Shown in pieces: positions 54,025 to 64,000 of a DNA stretch of 64,000 bases. The notes under the pieces were generated by a model. It was not told where the DNA came from. It saw only the letters and a list, made by a program, of their open reading frames with translations, and ran no database searches. The position numbers and the translations under genes are program-made. Numbering within the stretch: the first letter of the stretch is position 1; each line of letters opens with the position of its first letter. Origin of the DNA: Candidula unifasciata (Eukaryota > Mollusca > Gastropoda > Stylommatophora > Geomitridae); assembly GCA_905116865.2 (NCBI GenBank), contig CAJHNH020004635.1, positions 183,501 to 247,500 of the forward strand, in the 5' to 3' direction.

Positions 54025-54675
54025 AAAGCCATCTCAAGACAATATTCACTTTACAAGTGAACAATTCTTCCTTTGTAAAATTCCCTGCCTATAAATATTA
54101 CCAGATCAGATGACAAAACATATCCTTTTGTATAATATCTCTTTTATTTCCTGTGAATTCGCCAGGCGTACCTTCTTATCTGATAGCATAATCGTGTGCC
54201 CAGTATATATTTCTAATTATTCTGAAATCTGTCTGAACTATTCTGTAACTAAAGGGCTTTTATTATGCCTTTAGAGCAGCATACATTTAATGTAATGCTA
54301 CATTTGTTTTTGGCCTTAACATTACGGCTAACACGTTATGTTGTGGCTCCCAACTTGGTTGCGATGTCTGCGCCTTTTGACCTACCACATCAGATTTAAT
54401 CATCACTATAATCATGATCATTGGACTGTAGAATTATATGTTGTTTTTCTATATTATTTGCAATCCTGTCGACATCGTGGATGGAACCCTTGAACTTTTC
54501 CATTAGCGTTCTTTTTATGGCTTCTCTGGAGCGCCATTGTTTCCACAATTAGTTCCTCATTCAGTGTCTATTCAGTAGTTCTGCGCTCGTTTTTGTTTCT
54601 AAGGCTGTACTTAATCGAGCGTCATGTTCTTTGTTTCAACTATTGATAAAATTCATTTCTCAAGACATTTCATAA
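54023..54675. other. No gene recognised
   Basis: Unmatched sequence. Confidence 0.4.
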
Positions 54676-54954
54676 GACATTTCGGCTCTACTGGCAAATC
54701 CGGACGAAGAATAAACAGCCTTGGACGACTTAGTCAGAGTTCTCTCCCGTCGCCGCACTCCAAACAGTGATCGGAAAATCCACAACGAAACAAAGAAGAC
54801 AGTCATGTCGACATCAGGGCTGCCAATGCTTGGTTGTTTCCCCCAGATCTGGGTTTTTTTTTCGAAGCTGCAGGACAATTCTGGGTGTGTTTTTTTGGGT
54901 GTGTTTTGTTTGTTGGTGTTTGCCGATTTGTATGCTTTAATGATCGATAAATTT

Positions 54955-55034
54955 GCGTGGGTAGGGGTTAGGGAGTAGGATTAGGGTTAGCGGTAGGGTT
55001 AGGATTAGCGTTAGATTTGACAATTTTGACGCCG
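54955..55034 (+). repeat. Telomere-like array, left (GGGTTA sense)
   Basis: GGGGTTAGGGAGTAGGATTA, then GGGTTAGCGGTAGGGTTAGG and ATTAGCGTTAGATTTGACAA, TTTTGACG. Degenerate TTAGGG units. Confidence 0.85.
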
Positions 55035-55224
55035 GAGTTCCCTATAATCGCGCACAGTCCCATACACACAAACAAACAATAGAGGGCCTCTGGATGCTGG
55101 TCACACGCACAATTCGCCAACGATTGGGGGCACCAGCCGCACGCTATTGGCGTCTAATTTGGCAGAGTTTCAGTGGCGCCACTCCCACAAACATCACATT
55201 GTTGGCCAGTATTTCGAAATCCTA

Positions 55225-55312
55225 CGTCAAAATTTTCACATCTAACCCTAACCCTACCCCTAACCCTACCCCTAACCCTAACCCTACCCCTAACTCTAAT
55301 CCAACAACCGCA
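55225..55312 (-). repeat. Telomere-like array, right (CCCTAA sense)
   Basis: CGTCAAAATTTTCACATCTA, ACCCTAACCCTACCCCTAAC, continuing as CCCTAA/CCCTACC units. It is the inverted partner of the left array and shares its TTTTGACG edge. Confidence 0.9.
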
Positions 55313-55440
55313 TGATGATGACTACACAACCATTCACAATGCCTCACGCAACCGTACGCAACTGTGCACGCAACCATATGATGATGCCACGATGTCTCAC
55401 GCAACCGTAGGCAGCCCTACACGCAACCGCAGGATGATAG
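55313..55440 (+). repeat. Short tandem series with ACGCAACCG
   Basis: CAACCGCATGATGATG, CAACCATATGATGATG and CAACCGCAGGATGAT begin three units of about 60 and 50 bp; CTCACGCAACCGTA occurs in two of them. Confidence 0.75.
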
Positions 55441-55772
55441 GTAAGTGTGTCGTTTGTTTCGTTTGTTTTCCGATTACTGTTCGGAGTGCGGCGACGGGAG
55501 ATAACTCTGACTAAGTCGTCCAAGTCTGTTTATTCTTCGTCCGGATTTGCCAGTAGAGCCGACATTTCTCTTTTTTTCCATCACCTGTCATGATTTTATT
55601 TCACTTAATATTCAGCACGCTAAGATGGATTTTGACGGTTTAGGTCTTGTGGGCTGCTTATCAACTCCAGGACTGGGAAATCTAGATAGTATTCTAAGAC
55701 GTGTTCTGAAGTCTACTTAGGTGTTCCACATCTGCGAGTAACAATAAGAGCTCGTAAAACATATTCTGGTGG

Positions 55773-55797
55773 TTGTGTGTGTGTGTGTGTGTGTGTG
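55773..55797 (+). repeat. (TG)n microsatellite
   Basis: About 12 TG units. Confidence 0.95.
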
Positions 55798-55923
55798 TTG
55801 AATCAAACAGGCATACAGTTAAGATACTCTGTTCATTCTTATAGACTGGGGATAATTGGGCAACCTATATTAACGTTTATGATAAGTAAACCTATGTATT
55901 ACAGTCGCTGAGGGTTATAATTG

Positions 55924-55924
<1 letters not shown>

Positions 55925-55973
<49 letters not shown>
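55925..55973 (-). repeat. (AACT)n tail of the LINE
   Basis: About 12 units. It serves as the 3' end of the element and encodes its last two residues and stop codon. The sibling at 19.3-19.4 kb has about 20 units. Confidence 0.96.
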
Positions 55974-56443
55974 GGGTTATCCTCATTGCACTCCGGACAT
56001 GTCCATAGGTGCTCAGATCCTCCCCTCAGTATGAACCCCAACGTCCGATTGCTAATAGTACCAGTTCTATGTTGATTAACAAGTCTTCTGGCGTAGCTGG
56101 TGTGCGTCTCGTTTTTTGCTGTGCCGATCTTAATTCCCAAGTCTGCCATTCTGGCGAGTGATGTGGATTCACTGCCACCAAAGTCGTCTATCCTTCCCAT
56201 TTCTCTGAGGGCATTGATAATATCAGCATGATCCATAGGCTGACCGTCGGTAGTGATAGCGGATCCAGCCAACCTGTCAGCTCTTTCATTTCCATCGACG
56301 CCTGCGTGTCCCGGAACAAAAATAAAGGTGACTCCACGGACAGTGGACTTCTGTAATGATTCAAGCCATTGTCTTCGCACTGAACCTGCCTGAACCCTCC
56401 GGATCATACTCATTGAATCACTGAGTATACACACGCGGGTGTA
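55964..56443 (-). pseudogene. LINE polyprotein, rest of RNase H and C-terminus
   Basis: Continues in frame after the TAA: VCILSDSMSMIRR (third RNase H Asp near 56417-56419) and FIFVPGHAGVDGNERADRLA (His and last Asp), so all four DEDD-type residues are present. Then MDHADIINALREMG and a C-terminal stretch RLVNQHRTGTISNRTLG, LWTCPECNEDNPTN. The last codons ACT AAC TAA are part of the (AACT)n tail, so there is no 3' untranslated region. RNase H would remove RNA from the cDNA hybrid. The same C-terminus is present at 19.16-19.43 kb. Confidence 0.93.
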
Positions 56444-58057
56444 TTATTGTGTTTCAAGCCAGGCAAGCGCTTGTGTCACTGCCATCACCTCCATCGTCAT
56501 GCTGCTGGTTGTCATGGAGAAGGCGCCGTTGGCTTCTTTGACTGTTCTGCCCGCTGAGCGTGCTGTAAATGCCCATGCGCTTCTTCTTTGGCGTATAACG
56601 GATCCGTCTGTATAGATTATTGCATCTGCTTCGTCTGAATTTTCACCGATGAGAGCGTTGACCTCTGCATTAACAGCAACAGGATTCTCTTCTCTACATC
56701 GCCTGTTGAGTGTGACAATACAGGAAAATGTACAAATAAACGCCTGAGGCACAGGTATCCATTCTGCACCAGGTATGATGTCGGTTAGGCTGCATATTTG
56801 CCTAATAACATCTTCTGCCCGACCTAGCCACGATTTCCCCCTCTTCAGTCTGTCGCCCTTTTCACTAAAAAGCGCTTGATGCAGTGGGTGTTTCTTATCA
56901 GCACATATTTTGAGATATGCCCGAGCCCTCCACATCCTGATCCTTTGGTTCATTGTTGGAAAGTCAAGTAGATACCTCATTGCTCCACAGGATGTGTCTC
57001 TAGTACATCCCAAAATAATGCGCATGGCTTCATTTTGCACCTTTTCGAGTCGTTCAATCTGGGTAGCACTGACAGTGAGGATGGCCAGAGCGTATTCAAT
57101 GGGGGAAAGGACCAGACCGTAGAATAGAAGTATTAGTAGTCTTTGCTCAATGTTGGAAGCAGCCATAATCCTCATTGCAGATAGACCTTTGCGTGCTTTT
57201 GTTATCACATGGTCAACGTGTTCCCTGAATGACAAGCTGCGATCGAACCTTACCCCGAGAAACGTCATAAAGTTGGTTCTGATCAATACATTATCACGCA
57301 TTTTCACTTCTGGTAAGTCCGACTTGACAATGTGATTGTTCAAAGAGAACCATGACACTGATGCCTTCGAAGGATTGACATAGGCATTGGAACCATCACA
57401 CCAGGCGGCAATTCGATCGAGTTCTTTGTGCATAGTGCTGGCGATCTCCTGTCTATCACGCCCTCGTCGATAAATCAAAATGTCATCAGCAAATGACAAA
57501 GTCCTCCCCTTTCCATTCAACTGCTGCTCAGTGATCATCACCGTATAAACGTTGAATAAGACTGGTGATAGCGGTGATCCCTGTGGCAAGCCTGGACATA
57601 TCGTTTGCGGTTCTGAGGACCAGCTACCACATCTTTTTACAATCTTTCTCTGGAACAGGACCGCAGCAATCCAGCGGATCAGAATAGGATTAACTTCTAG
57701 TTTAAGCAGTAATTGCATTAAATAATCGTATGGTACTTTACTGTAGGCATCTTCTAAGTCCAACACTGCCGCACATGTCTCTTCTTTAATCTGAAATCCC
57801 TCGTACACATCGTAGGCGAAAACTGCAGCATTGAACCATGTCTCTTTATTTAACCTGTACCCTCCAAGTGTTGGTGGGAACTTATCATGTAGTTCCAAGT
57901 AGGTGGTCAATCTTTGTGCGACAATTTTTTCCAAAAGTTTGCCAACAGTATTCTGCATCGAGATGATTCTGTAGCCGCAGATCTTCGAGTGGTCTTTATT
58001 AGGCTTTGGTAGTGGGAACAAATAACTATGGAGCCAAATCCTCTTGTATCTGGCCAC
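56444..58057 (-). pseudogene. LINE polyprotein, reverse-transcriptase and start of RNase H
   Basis: Copies the element RNA into DNA at the nick. Open for over 530 codons. Visible RT blocks: PLPKPNKDHSKICGYRIIS, VLDLEDAYSKVPYD (first catalytic Asp), LPQGSPLSPVLFNVY and LSFADDILIY (the FADD box, near 57482-57493), then FLGVRFDRSLSF. After the palm come RIILGCTRDTS and an arginine-rich stretch. RNase H begins at IIYTDGSVIRQ (Asp near 56606-56608) and TMEVMAVTQALAW (Glu near 56489-56491). TAA at 56444-56446 stops it inside RNase H. It is in the same frame as the next segment. Confidence 0.95.
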
Positions 58058-59606
58058 TCTGGATGCTGATATTGAATTCCTTTGCCACGCTTTTCAAATC
58101 AGCATTCGACATCATCAGCATGTCGTTGTATCGGATGCCGTCAGGGCCTGGAGCAGTGCTGCGCGATTTCTTGAGGCAAGTTCTTAAGGTATCTGCAGTG
58201 ATTGTGAGATCAGTGCCTAGCACAGTGTTCTCGCACAGCATCGACAGTTTCATCTTAACCCCCATTCTTGTAGCTTCGTCTTTTTGGTCAGTTTGCTCCA
58301 AGTAGCGCGCCAGAAGGGTTTTTCCTTTATCAGCATCAGTTCTCTGCCATATCAGGTCTGTACCCTGAAAATCAGGGATACCCCTTGGTCGTGCGGCACC
58401 GTGCATGCTCCGTTGAAGGCGCCAGAATGTCACAAGAGATCCCTCGGAGCAAACGCTCTTGCAGAATTCGTTCCATTTCGCTGTCTTAGCTTCCTTCGCA
58501 ATTAACTTGAAAGCCACTGTCTGCTTGTTGACCTCATCTTTCAGACTGATCAGGCGTTCAGAAAGTGACAGATCAATTTTCCTTGCCTTTTGCCATGCCT
58601 TGACAGCTTTCCTTTTTTCTAGCCACGCCATGTTGACTACTTCATTCCACCATGGTGGCTGGGCCCATCTCTCCCGCCGTCTGCGATCTGCTCTTGTTTT
58701 ACGTCGTCGGATTTTGCTAATGGCATCTTGCCCTGTACGGTCATATATAAAAGCAGGCACATTGATTACATGACCTTTGTTGTTGCTCTTCTCTACCAGG
58801 ACGACGCAAGGAAAGTGATCACTGTCGTGGTATCCCAGTGTGCTCCACCTGCATCCTGATGCAATGGAGGGAGACACTAGGGCCAGGTCAATTATGCTGT
58901 CAGAATCCTCTTGTAGTGTTGCCATTCGGGTAACCTTTCCGTCGTTCAAGCATACTAGATTGGCAGACACTAGGGCATCCTCCAGGTCTTCCCCCTGTTT
59001 ATTAGTGATTACATTGCCCCACTGGTGTCCTCTGGCGTTGAAATCTCCGCAGTAAAGGACTTTCTTTTCCTCCGTCTGGAGCAAACTCTGCCATTTCGCT
59101 GTATCCACCTTTCCATTGCAGGCGTACACATTGACAATCACAAACTGGGCCGGGCCCATCACTCTGACTGCGTGTACTTGTAGGTCGTCATTATTCCACT
59201 AAGACATGTCCACCTCAGACACCGGTATGTGGTCACGAACAAGAATGAGCTGTCCGAGGTGCCGTCTATTGTAGAAGGATTGGAAGCCCGCAATTTTAAT
59301 GATCTCGTCACCGAGGTGTGTTTCCTGTAGGACAACAATGTCGTTGCTGTAGAGGAGCTTCTCAAAAATGGGTCGGCGTTGACTGAACGAAGCTCAGTTC
59401 CAGTAGAGAACACGAACATACTTTAAACTGAGTCTCTCACATTTCAGCCGCTTCCTGCAGGCGCCACCGTGCTTGCCTGTTCGCGTTCTCCTTGTCCGTC
59501 TACGGGTTGTTTTGAATTGGTAAATAGTAGCCATCGGACGTCGAATACACCCTGAGGGAAGTCTAAACTCACGTGCATGTACTCCATTGCACGGTTCAGA
59601 CCCCAT
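58041..59606 (-). pseudogene. LINE polyprotein, endonuclease part (two in-frame stops)
   Basis: Nicks the target DNA in target-primed reverse transcription. An N-terminal basic stretch (RRRTRRTRTGKHGGACRKR, about residues 35-53) precedes the APE-like fold. The fold shows VVLQETHLGDE (Glu95), NVYACNGK, YCGDFNARGHQWG (Asp188, Asn190) and HDSDHFPCV (Asp263-His264), so the catalytic set is complete. A TGA (59394-59396) follows YVRVLYWN, where these proteins usually continue with a cysteine or arginine, and a TAG (59199-59201) follows VDMS. After the fold, a linker to about residue 520 includes TAPGPDGI, the usual entry to the RT domain. The frame is lost by one extra base in the A-run at 58036-58038 (plus strand), after GQIQED. 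Confidence 0.93.
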
Positions 59607-59725
59607 TCCGATGAAACTTTCACATTATACGTGAGCGAAAATAGCTAATTTGCGCCATTCGCCTCAACGGACGAAAAAAGCGTACCGCCATTGTGGCTGT
59701 TTACACCGGAAGTCGTTATAATTGA

Positions 59726-61714
59726 ACTTTGTATCAATTAAATTATTTTAAAATGAGCAGTTTAACAAGAGTTAGATTATCTAAGGCTAAAATATCAGTT
59801 GATATAAAGCCTATTTATGCTGTCAGATATGACGAAACTTAGCTTGATGCTTCTGGGGTTAAATGTGACGATAACATAATATTAAACTTTATCAAAACAG
59901 TGTAAACCATGTTGATAGTGTATTAATCTTGCGTCTTGTATTTCATGCATATAACTGATGTGCCTCGTTCATTATTCTTTGATTGCCTTCAGAAGAATTT
60001 GATATGCTTGTGTCTGTTTTTAAACCTGTCCCTCCAAGCGTTTAGTGTCTCTCTTTCTCGCCCTCTTTCTTTCACTCCATCTTTTTTATCTATGCCTGAT
60101 TCTAATTTTTTTTCTCGCTCTGTCGCTCTTTTCCCCTATATCACTTCTCATTCCTATCTGAACCTTGTGTATCTATTTCTCATTATCGCATTCTTTCTCT
60201 TTACTCGTCTTTTTCTCCTTTTGTGTGTGTCTATTTCTGAGAATATGTGTTACACTTTTCGCTCTCTTTCTCTCTCCCCTCATATGGCGTCTCTCTTTCC
60301 CTCCCTGCGGCCACCCACGCATATAATCTCACTTAATTCAACCCAATTCAAAGCATACAATTAGCATGTTTACAGTGAATGACCTGAGGTGAACCTGGAA
60401 AATCATCAAACAGCAAAGTTTTTTTTCAAAGTAAAAGCCCGCGTATTTTAATTAGTTAAGTAGATACGTCATGTTCTCTCATATTGCTTGGTGTTTGGCT
60501 CATTGAAAGTACACGATTTATGTCAATTACTGTATATTTTTTAGCAGCAAAAGTATTATTAGTGCGATAAAGATCAAAGGCATTCGCCGCTGTTATACAA
60601 CAGCAGCACTTGTCAAATTGTAAGATATGTAATCAAAAAGACTAAATGCACAAATCGTGTTGATCTGCACAAGAGTTTTCCAGATAACTGTTTGAGAGCA
60701 CGACTTTTAGAACAGACTACCGAACATGGTGTCATCACTAGTTTGAGTTATGCCTTTGACATTGCAGTCTTATTGTCCTGTGTTTTTCAAGTCCTTCTTC
60801 TTATTCTGTTCCAATGGATATACAATCTGCGACAAACTCTTGTCAAGCCTTTCTATTCCGTGTTATCTGGTGATACATTCCAGGTTTTCATATCTATTTT
60901 TCTCCAGGAATTATCCTCTCCGTCTTATCTAATTTACCGTACTATGCAACACCAAAAATATCTTTTAGAATATATATTTCAGTAAAGAAAAAGAAACACT
61001 GAAACAGAAAGAGGCATGGAGCGGAGGCGCTAACGTAAAAAGAACATTTGAAAAAAAAAAGGGGAGGGGGGTGGGTTAGCTCTAAGGGCGAGGGGACAAG
61101 TATTCTAGGTGCCCCTTAAGTGGCACAATCCTTGTTTAAGAGCCTTATAATCGTGCTTTTTTGTTTGAAAAAGCAATATCGTATTTTAAATAATATATCT
61201 ATCAACAGACTCTACGAGAAAAAGAACGTATTTACATAGCAAGCGAGAAGTTTCAGCGTATCCTTCCCCTTACAAATCGAGGGTCTGGGGACCTGAGTCG
61301 CCCTCTTTGCTAATTCTCTTTTAAAGGGCGAGGGAGAATATTTCGCTCATGATGCTAAAGCTCTCGCGTTCGGGCGCTCATGTGACGGTTTATGTCATGG
61401 CCTAGAGACCTCATTCCTCAAGAAGACTTTATCAGACTGAAGTCTGAGCTCTACACTCAACAGAGCTGTCACATGCATGTCTCTCCCAAGAAAGCAAATG
61501 TCTGAGAATGGACTAGAGAACAGCATTACCTCATTTAAACTGTTATTGCTGGCGACGTATCGCGAGAAACGCAAACATACTTGGAGAAACTGTTACAGTC
61601 TAAGTGTCTCTCTCGCCATTTATACGTTGGATTGGATAATATTTCCGTGCGAACGCAATTTCGGAAACTGGGTTTTTATTGAATTACTTTATGTCCTTTC
61701 AGTTTAGATATTCT
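59726..61714. other. No gene recognised
   Basis: AT-rich, with a pyrimidine-rich patch at 60,030-60,300 whose 142-codon plus frame is Ser/Leu/Phe-rich and unlike any family I know. A G-rich stretch lies at 61060-61075. Confidence 0.4.
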
Positions 61715-61965
61715 TACGTCATCTTTTCCGTTCAGTTCTAGAGTTTGGTCTTGTTTCAGAATTTGAGTTTTGCGTGCACATACGTTTTATAGATCTGGCT
61801 ACTTTTATACAGAATGTTATTTCCTCCACTCTCAGGTAGATGTACTCTGGCTTTAACTGGAGCTCCCTTTTACCCCATGCTTGTTAGGTGGCAGTGGATC
61901 TATCTCCCCCACCCCTTTCAAAATACGGCTCCTGCTCACCCACGGGCAAGATATCTTATTTTCAA
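61715..61965 (+). repeat. Rep-F copy, diverged
   Basis: AGTTCTAGAGTTTGGTCTTG, GAATTTGAGTTTTGCGTGCA, CATACGTTTTATAGATCTGG, CTCAGGTAGATGTACTCTGG, CATGCTTGTTAGGTGGCAGT. The poly-C is reduced to short C-runs. Confidence 0.75.
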
Positions 61966-62059
61966 CATTCTCACTTCGATGTCCCCTTCTATTTGTAAGA
62001 ATGTAAGAAGTAAGTAAAGAACCCGTTTTTATACCAGTGGTTCAAACAGTATACGATTG

Positions 62060-62265
62060 TTGACTCACATTTATATAAACCAGCCAGTACTCAATGAGTG
62101 ATGTGTTTAATATCACGTCGGCCACCTTTACTCCCTTTAAAATTACAAAGTATTCATTTTAATTGGATCATCTGAGCGCTAATGTTAGTCCTGGAAATCA
62201 TCCATCGTGGTGCAGATTCGAAGCAAGAGCTTACGTCTGATTCGTGGGACAACCACCGCTCCCCC
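62060..62265 (-). repeat. SINE-E copy (minus)
   Basis: CCAGTACTCAATGAGTGATG, TATCACGTCGGCCACCTTTA, CTCC, then a diverged part and a reversed head with GCAGATTCGAAGCAAG. Confidence 0.7.
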
Positions 62266-62339
62266 CATTTCTTAATTATGTTCTTCATATTTCTCTTTAT
62301 CTTTCTAACCTGACTTCTAAAGCAGTTTTACTGTAGTTT

Positions 62340-62716
62340 GGGTGCGAGCTGTTAGGTGTTCATACTGTTTATGAGACAGGATGTTCATTTTCTTGGTCCA
62401 CTGTATTCTAAGAAATTTATGTAGCATTTCAGTTGAAAAGTTTCGATGTTTTTTTTTTTTTTTTGGGTCAGAGATTAAGCAAGAGTTCATAGGTCAGAAC
62501 CATAAGTTGTCACGGAAAGATAAATGATCTCACATCTTTAACTGTCGCGTGCCTCCTTGTGCTGTGGTATAAGTTCTTCTTGCTGTTTAGCTTCTGTATA
62601 GCTAACGCTAGTCTTTTTCTGATTTCTTTTGTACAGTCACCATCTATTTCATTGTTGAACCGAAACATTGTAATATCTGTGCTATTTTCAATCTTTTCTT
62701 TATCGATTCCATGCAT
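62340..62716 (-). pseudogene. Decayed LINE reverse-transcriptase fragment
   Basis: Minus frame 62510-62716 has MFRFNNEIDGDCTKEIRKRL and ALAIQKLNSKKNLY, matching the region between the FADD box and the tail in RTE-like LINEs (GDCxxEIxxRLAxAxxxxxKL). Lower down, IETFQLKCYINFLEYSGPRK appears after frameshifts. A T-run (62448-62464) interrupts it. Confidence 0.75.
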
Positions 62717-63375
62717 GTCTGGTGTGCTGTACCTGTCGTGGGCATTTTTGTGTGTTCTTGTTCAGATTCAGATAAAAATTATTTTCTTGACTAGAATTTA
62801 TGGCGGTCAGAATTATTGCTTCCAAGCTTTGTACACAACTGGAAAGGAAAACTAGAAAAAAATATGATGGTTGAAGTATTATTTCTTTTTTCAACTTATT
62901 CCCCCATTAAACCTCTATTGTTTTGCCTAAGTAATACAAAAGTTAGTTGCATCTCCTGAACAAGACTTTGCAGAACCAGTATCAGTATTTCTTTTGTGTG
63001 GCTGTTGTGGGTTTTTAATGCAGTATTTACGTACATTAGTTTGCCATTGCTTTCTAAACGGTAAGGTCTCGGTACAGATGTCGAAACCAACACAAGGCCT
63101 CCTGCTGCCAAACCATTCCCAACTAGAATAGAACAGAGAATGTTTCAAAAGCATCAGCCACTGACGCCGACTAGTGATATCAAAAACTCCTTACATCGGG
63201 AATCCCCGATGTGCGGATGACCACTAACTGAGAGCCACAGCTGTATAGTGTGTACAAATACAGTTCTTCTTTTGACGCTAGATGCCACTCGTATTTTCCT
63301 CGTTGTTGTGATGCGTGATCTGGTAACTCCCGCAGACGTCAATACCTCACGTGTGCAGTATATTTAACCAGAGCT
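62717..63375. other. No gene recognised
   Basis: Unmatched AT-rich sequence. Confidence 0.4.
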
Positions 63376-63489
63376 TATTACAGAAATCTGGCAAGAGAAT
63401 CAAGTTTCGACATGCGCCATCCTCTTAGTGGTGTTGAGAAACACAACAATATACACGCAAGGTCACCGCACGTGTGAGAATGTGTACCT

Positions 63490-63905
63490 ACGTACATACA
63501 AAAGCACATACACACACACACACACATAAACACACACGCACACACATGCACGCACACACACACATATTTATATCCTCTCTTAGCTACTTAGAACCTATTC
63601 GATTTACGGCAATCCGTACTTAGACCCACACACACACACGCATACACACACATACACACATACACACACATACACACATACACACACATACACACACGCA
63701 CACATACACACATACACAGACACACGCACACACACATACATACACACACGCACACATATACACACACATACACACACATACACACATACACACACATACA
63801 CACACATACACACACATACACACACATACATACACACACATACACACAGATATACACATCATACACACACACATACACACACACACATACATACACACAT
63901 ACAAA
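63490..63905 (+). repeat. (CA)n/(CACATA)n array
   Basis: CA-rich sequence with ACACATAC-type units, interrupted once at about 63566-63625 by unique sequence. Minus-strand frames read Cys/Val/Met repeats and are not supported as genes. Confidence 0.95.
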
Positions 63906-64000
63906 ATATATAGAAATAGTAATAAGAGAAGACAACTACAAAGGTCGTGTCAGAAATTTCCGGGAACTGATGTCTAGAGTGCATTATGTACAATAACGTT

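Larger units (their letters stand above)
54684..55560. mobile_element. 877-bp inverted-repeat DNA transposon (MITE-like) with 8-bp target duplication
   Basis: The ends are GGCTCTACTGGCAAATCCGG and its reverse complement. Left arm 54684-54779 and right arm 55465-55560 are 96 bp each with about four differences; weaker pairing extends to about 120 bp. GACATTTC flanks both sides (54676-54683 and 55561-55568). No transposase is present. Further in lie telomere-like arrays in opposite orientation (54955-55012 and 55242-55305). Eight-base duplications fit hAT, Merlin or P-type elements; the long arms do not decide between them. Confidence 0.9.
55925..59714 (-). mobile_element. Non-LTR retrotransposon (endonuclease-RT-RNase H), complete insertion
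   Basis: 3,790 bp flanked by perfect GTTATAATTGA (55914-55924 and 59715-59725), so both ends of the insertion are defined. Minus-strand order: 108-bp leader, one long frame (ATG at 59604-59606, with an in-frame TAA 24 bases upstream), and an (AACT)n tail of about 49 bp (55925-55973). The domains (APE-type endonuclease, RT, RNase H) place it in the I/Ingi/Jockey part of the LINE tree; exact clade is inference. No separate ORF1 precedes the frame, so it is a one-ORF design or was truncated on insertion. Lesions: three in-frame stops and one 1-bp insertion. Confidence 0.95.

Noticed and set aside
59936..60364. 142-codon hydrophobic frame as a membrane protein
   Set aside because: Composition follows from pyrimidine-rich DNA; no recognisable domain, and one frame only.
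63588..63935. Cys/Val-rich minus frames
   Set aside because: These are translations of a (CA)-rich array.

Overview
This window looks like intergenic DNA from a large, repeat-rich animal genome. It is AT-rich, full of simple-sequence arrays, and contains tRNA-derived SINEs, decayed LINEs, one near-intact non-LTR retrotransposon and TTAGGG-type motifs. The mix would fit a lophotrochozoan such as a gastropod mollusc, but that is inference; nothing in the window fixes the species. I find no host protein-coding gene, no functional tRNA or rRNA gene and no CRISPR. The long reading frames are either LINE remnants or lie across stop-free tandem repeats. Family names below (SINE-A, -B, -C, -E, -G; Rep-D, -F, -H, -J, -K) are my own labels, made by comparing copies within the window.

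Layout. 0-10 kb: decayed LINE reverse-transcriptase tails, an 18-bp minisatellite, Rep-F, SINE-B with a tandemly doubled head, and SINE-C with an embedded (GA)n. 10-20 kb: SINE-B, Rep-D, Rep-K, Rep-J interrupted by SINE-A, an inverted SINE-G pair, a 49-bp minisatellite, SINE-B nested in SINE-A, and a 5'-truncated copy of the window's main LINE. 20-35 kb: LINE tails, telomere-like DNA, minisatellites with 14-, 19-, 27- and 28-bp periods, and paired (TA)n arrays. 34-40 kb: a (TCTG)(TCGG)(TCTG) array and a hAT-like element inserted in a (TA)n tract and itself carrying a LINE fragment. 40-54 kb: many Rep-D and SINE-E copies, a 1-kb array of a 26-bp repeat, and purine-rich tracts. 54.7-55.6 kb: an 877-bp inverted-repeat transposon with an 8-bp target duplication and internal telomere-like arrays in opposite orientations. 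55.9-59.7 kb (minus strand): a complete LINE insertion with endonuclease, reverse transcriptase and RNase H domains and an 11-bp target duplication. 59.7-64 kb is sparse and ends in a (CA)-rich array.

The elements relate to each other rather than forming a pathway. The main LINE has a truncated sibling at 19 kb and older relatives. SINE-A insertions end in AACTAA-type sequence like the LINE's (AACT)n tail, which suggests but does not prove a SINE-LINE partnership. Several microsatellites grow from fixed points inside repeats. The strongest observations are the inverted-repeat transposon with telomere-like arrays, the LINE whose stop codon lies inside its own tail repeat, and the dated nestings supported by target duplications. 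I did not find a convincing new multi-gene system.
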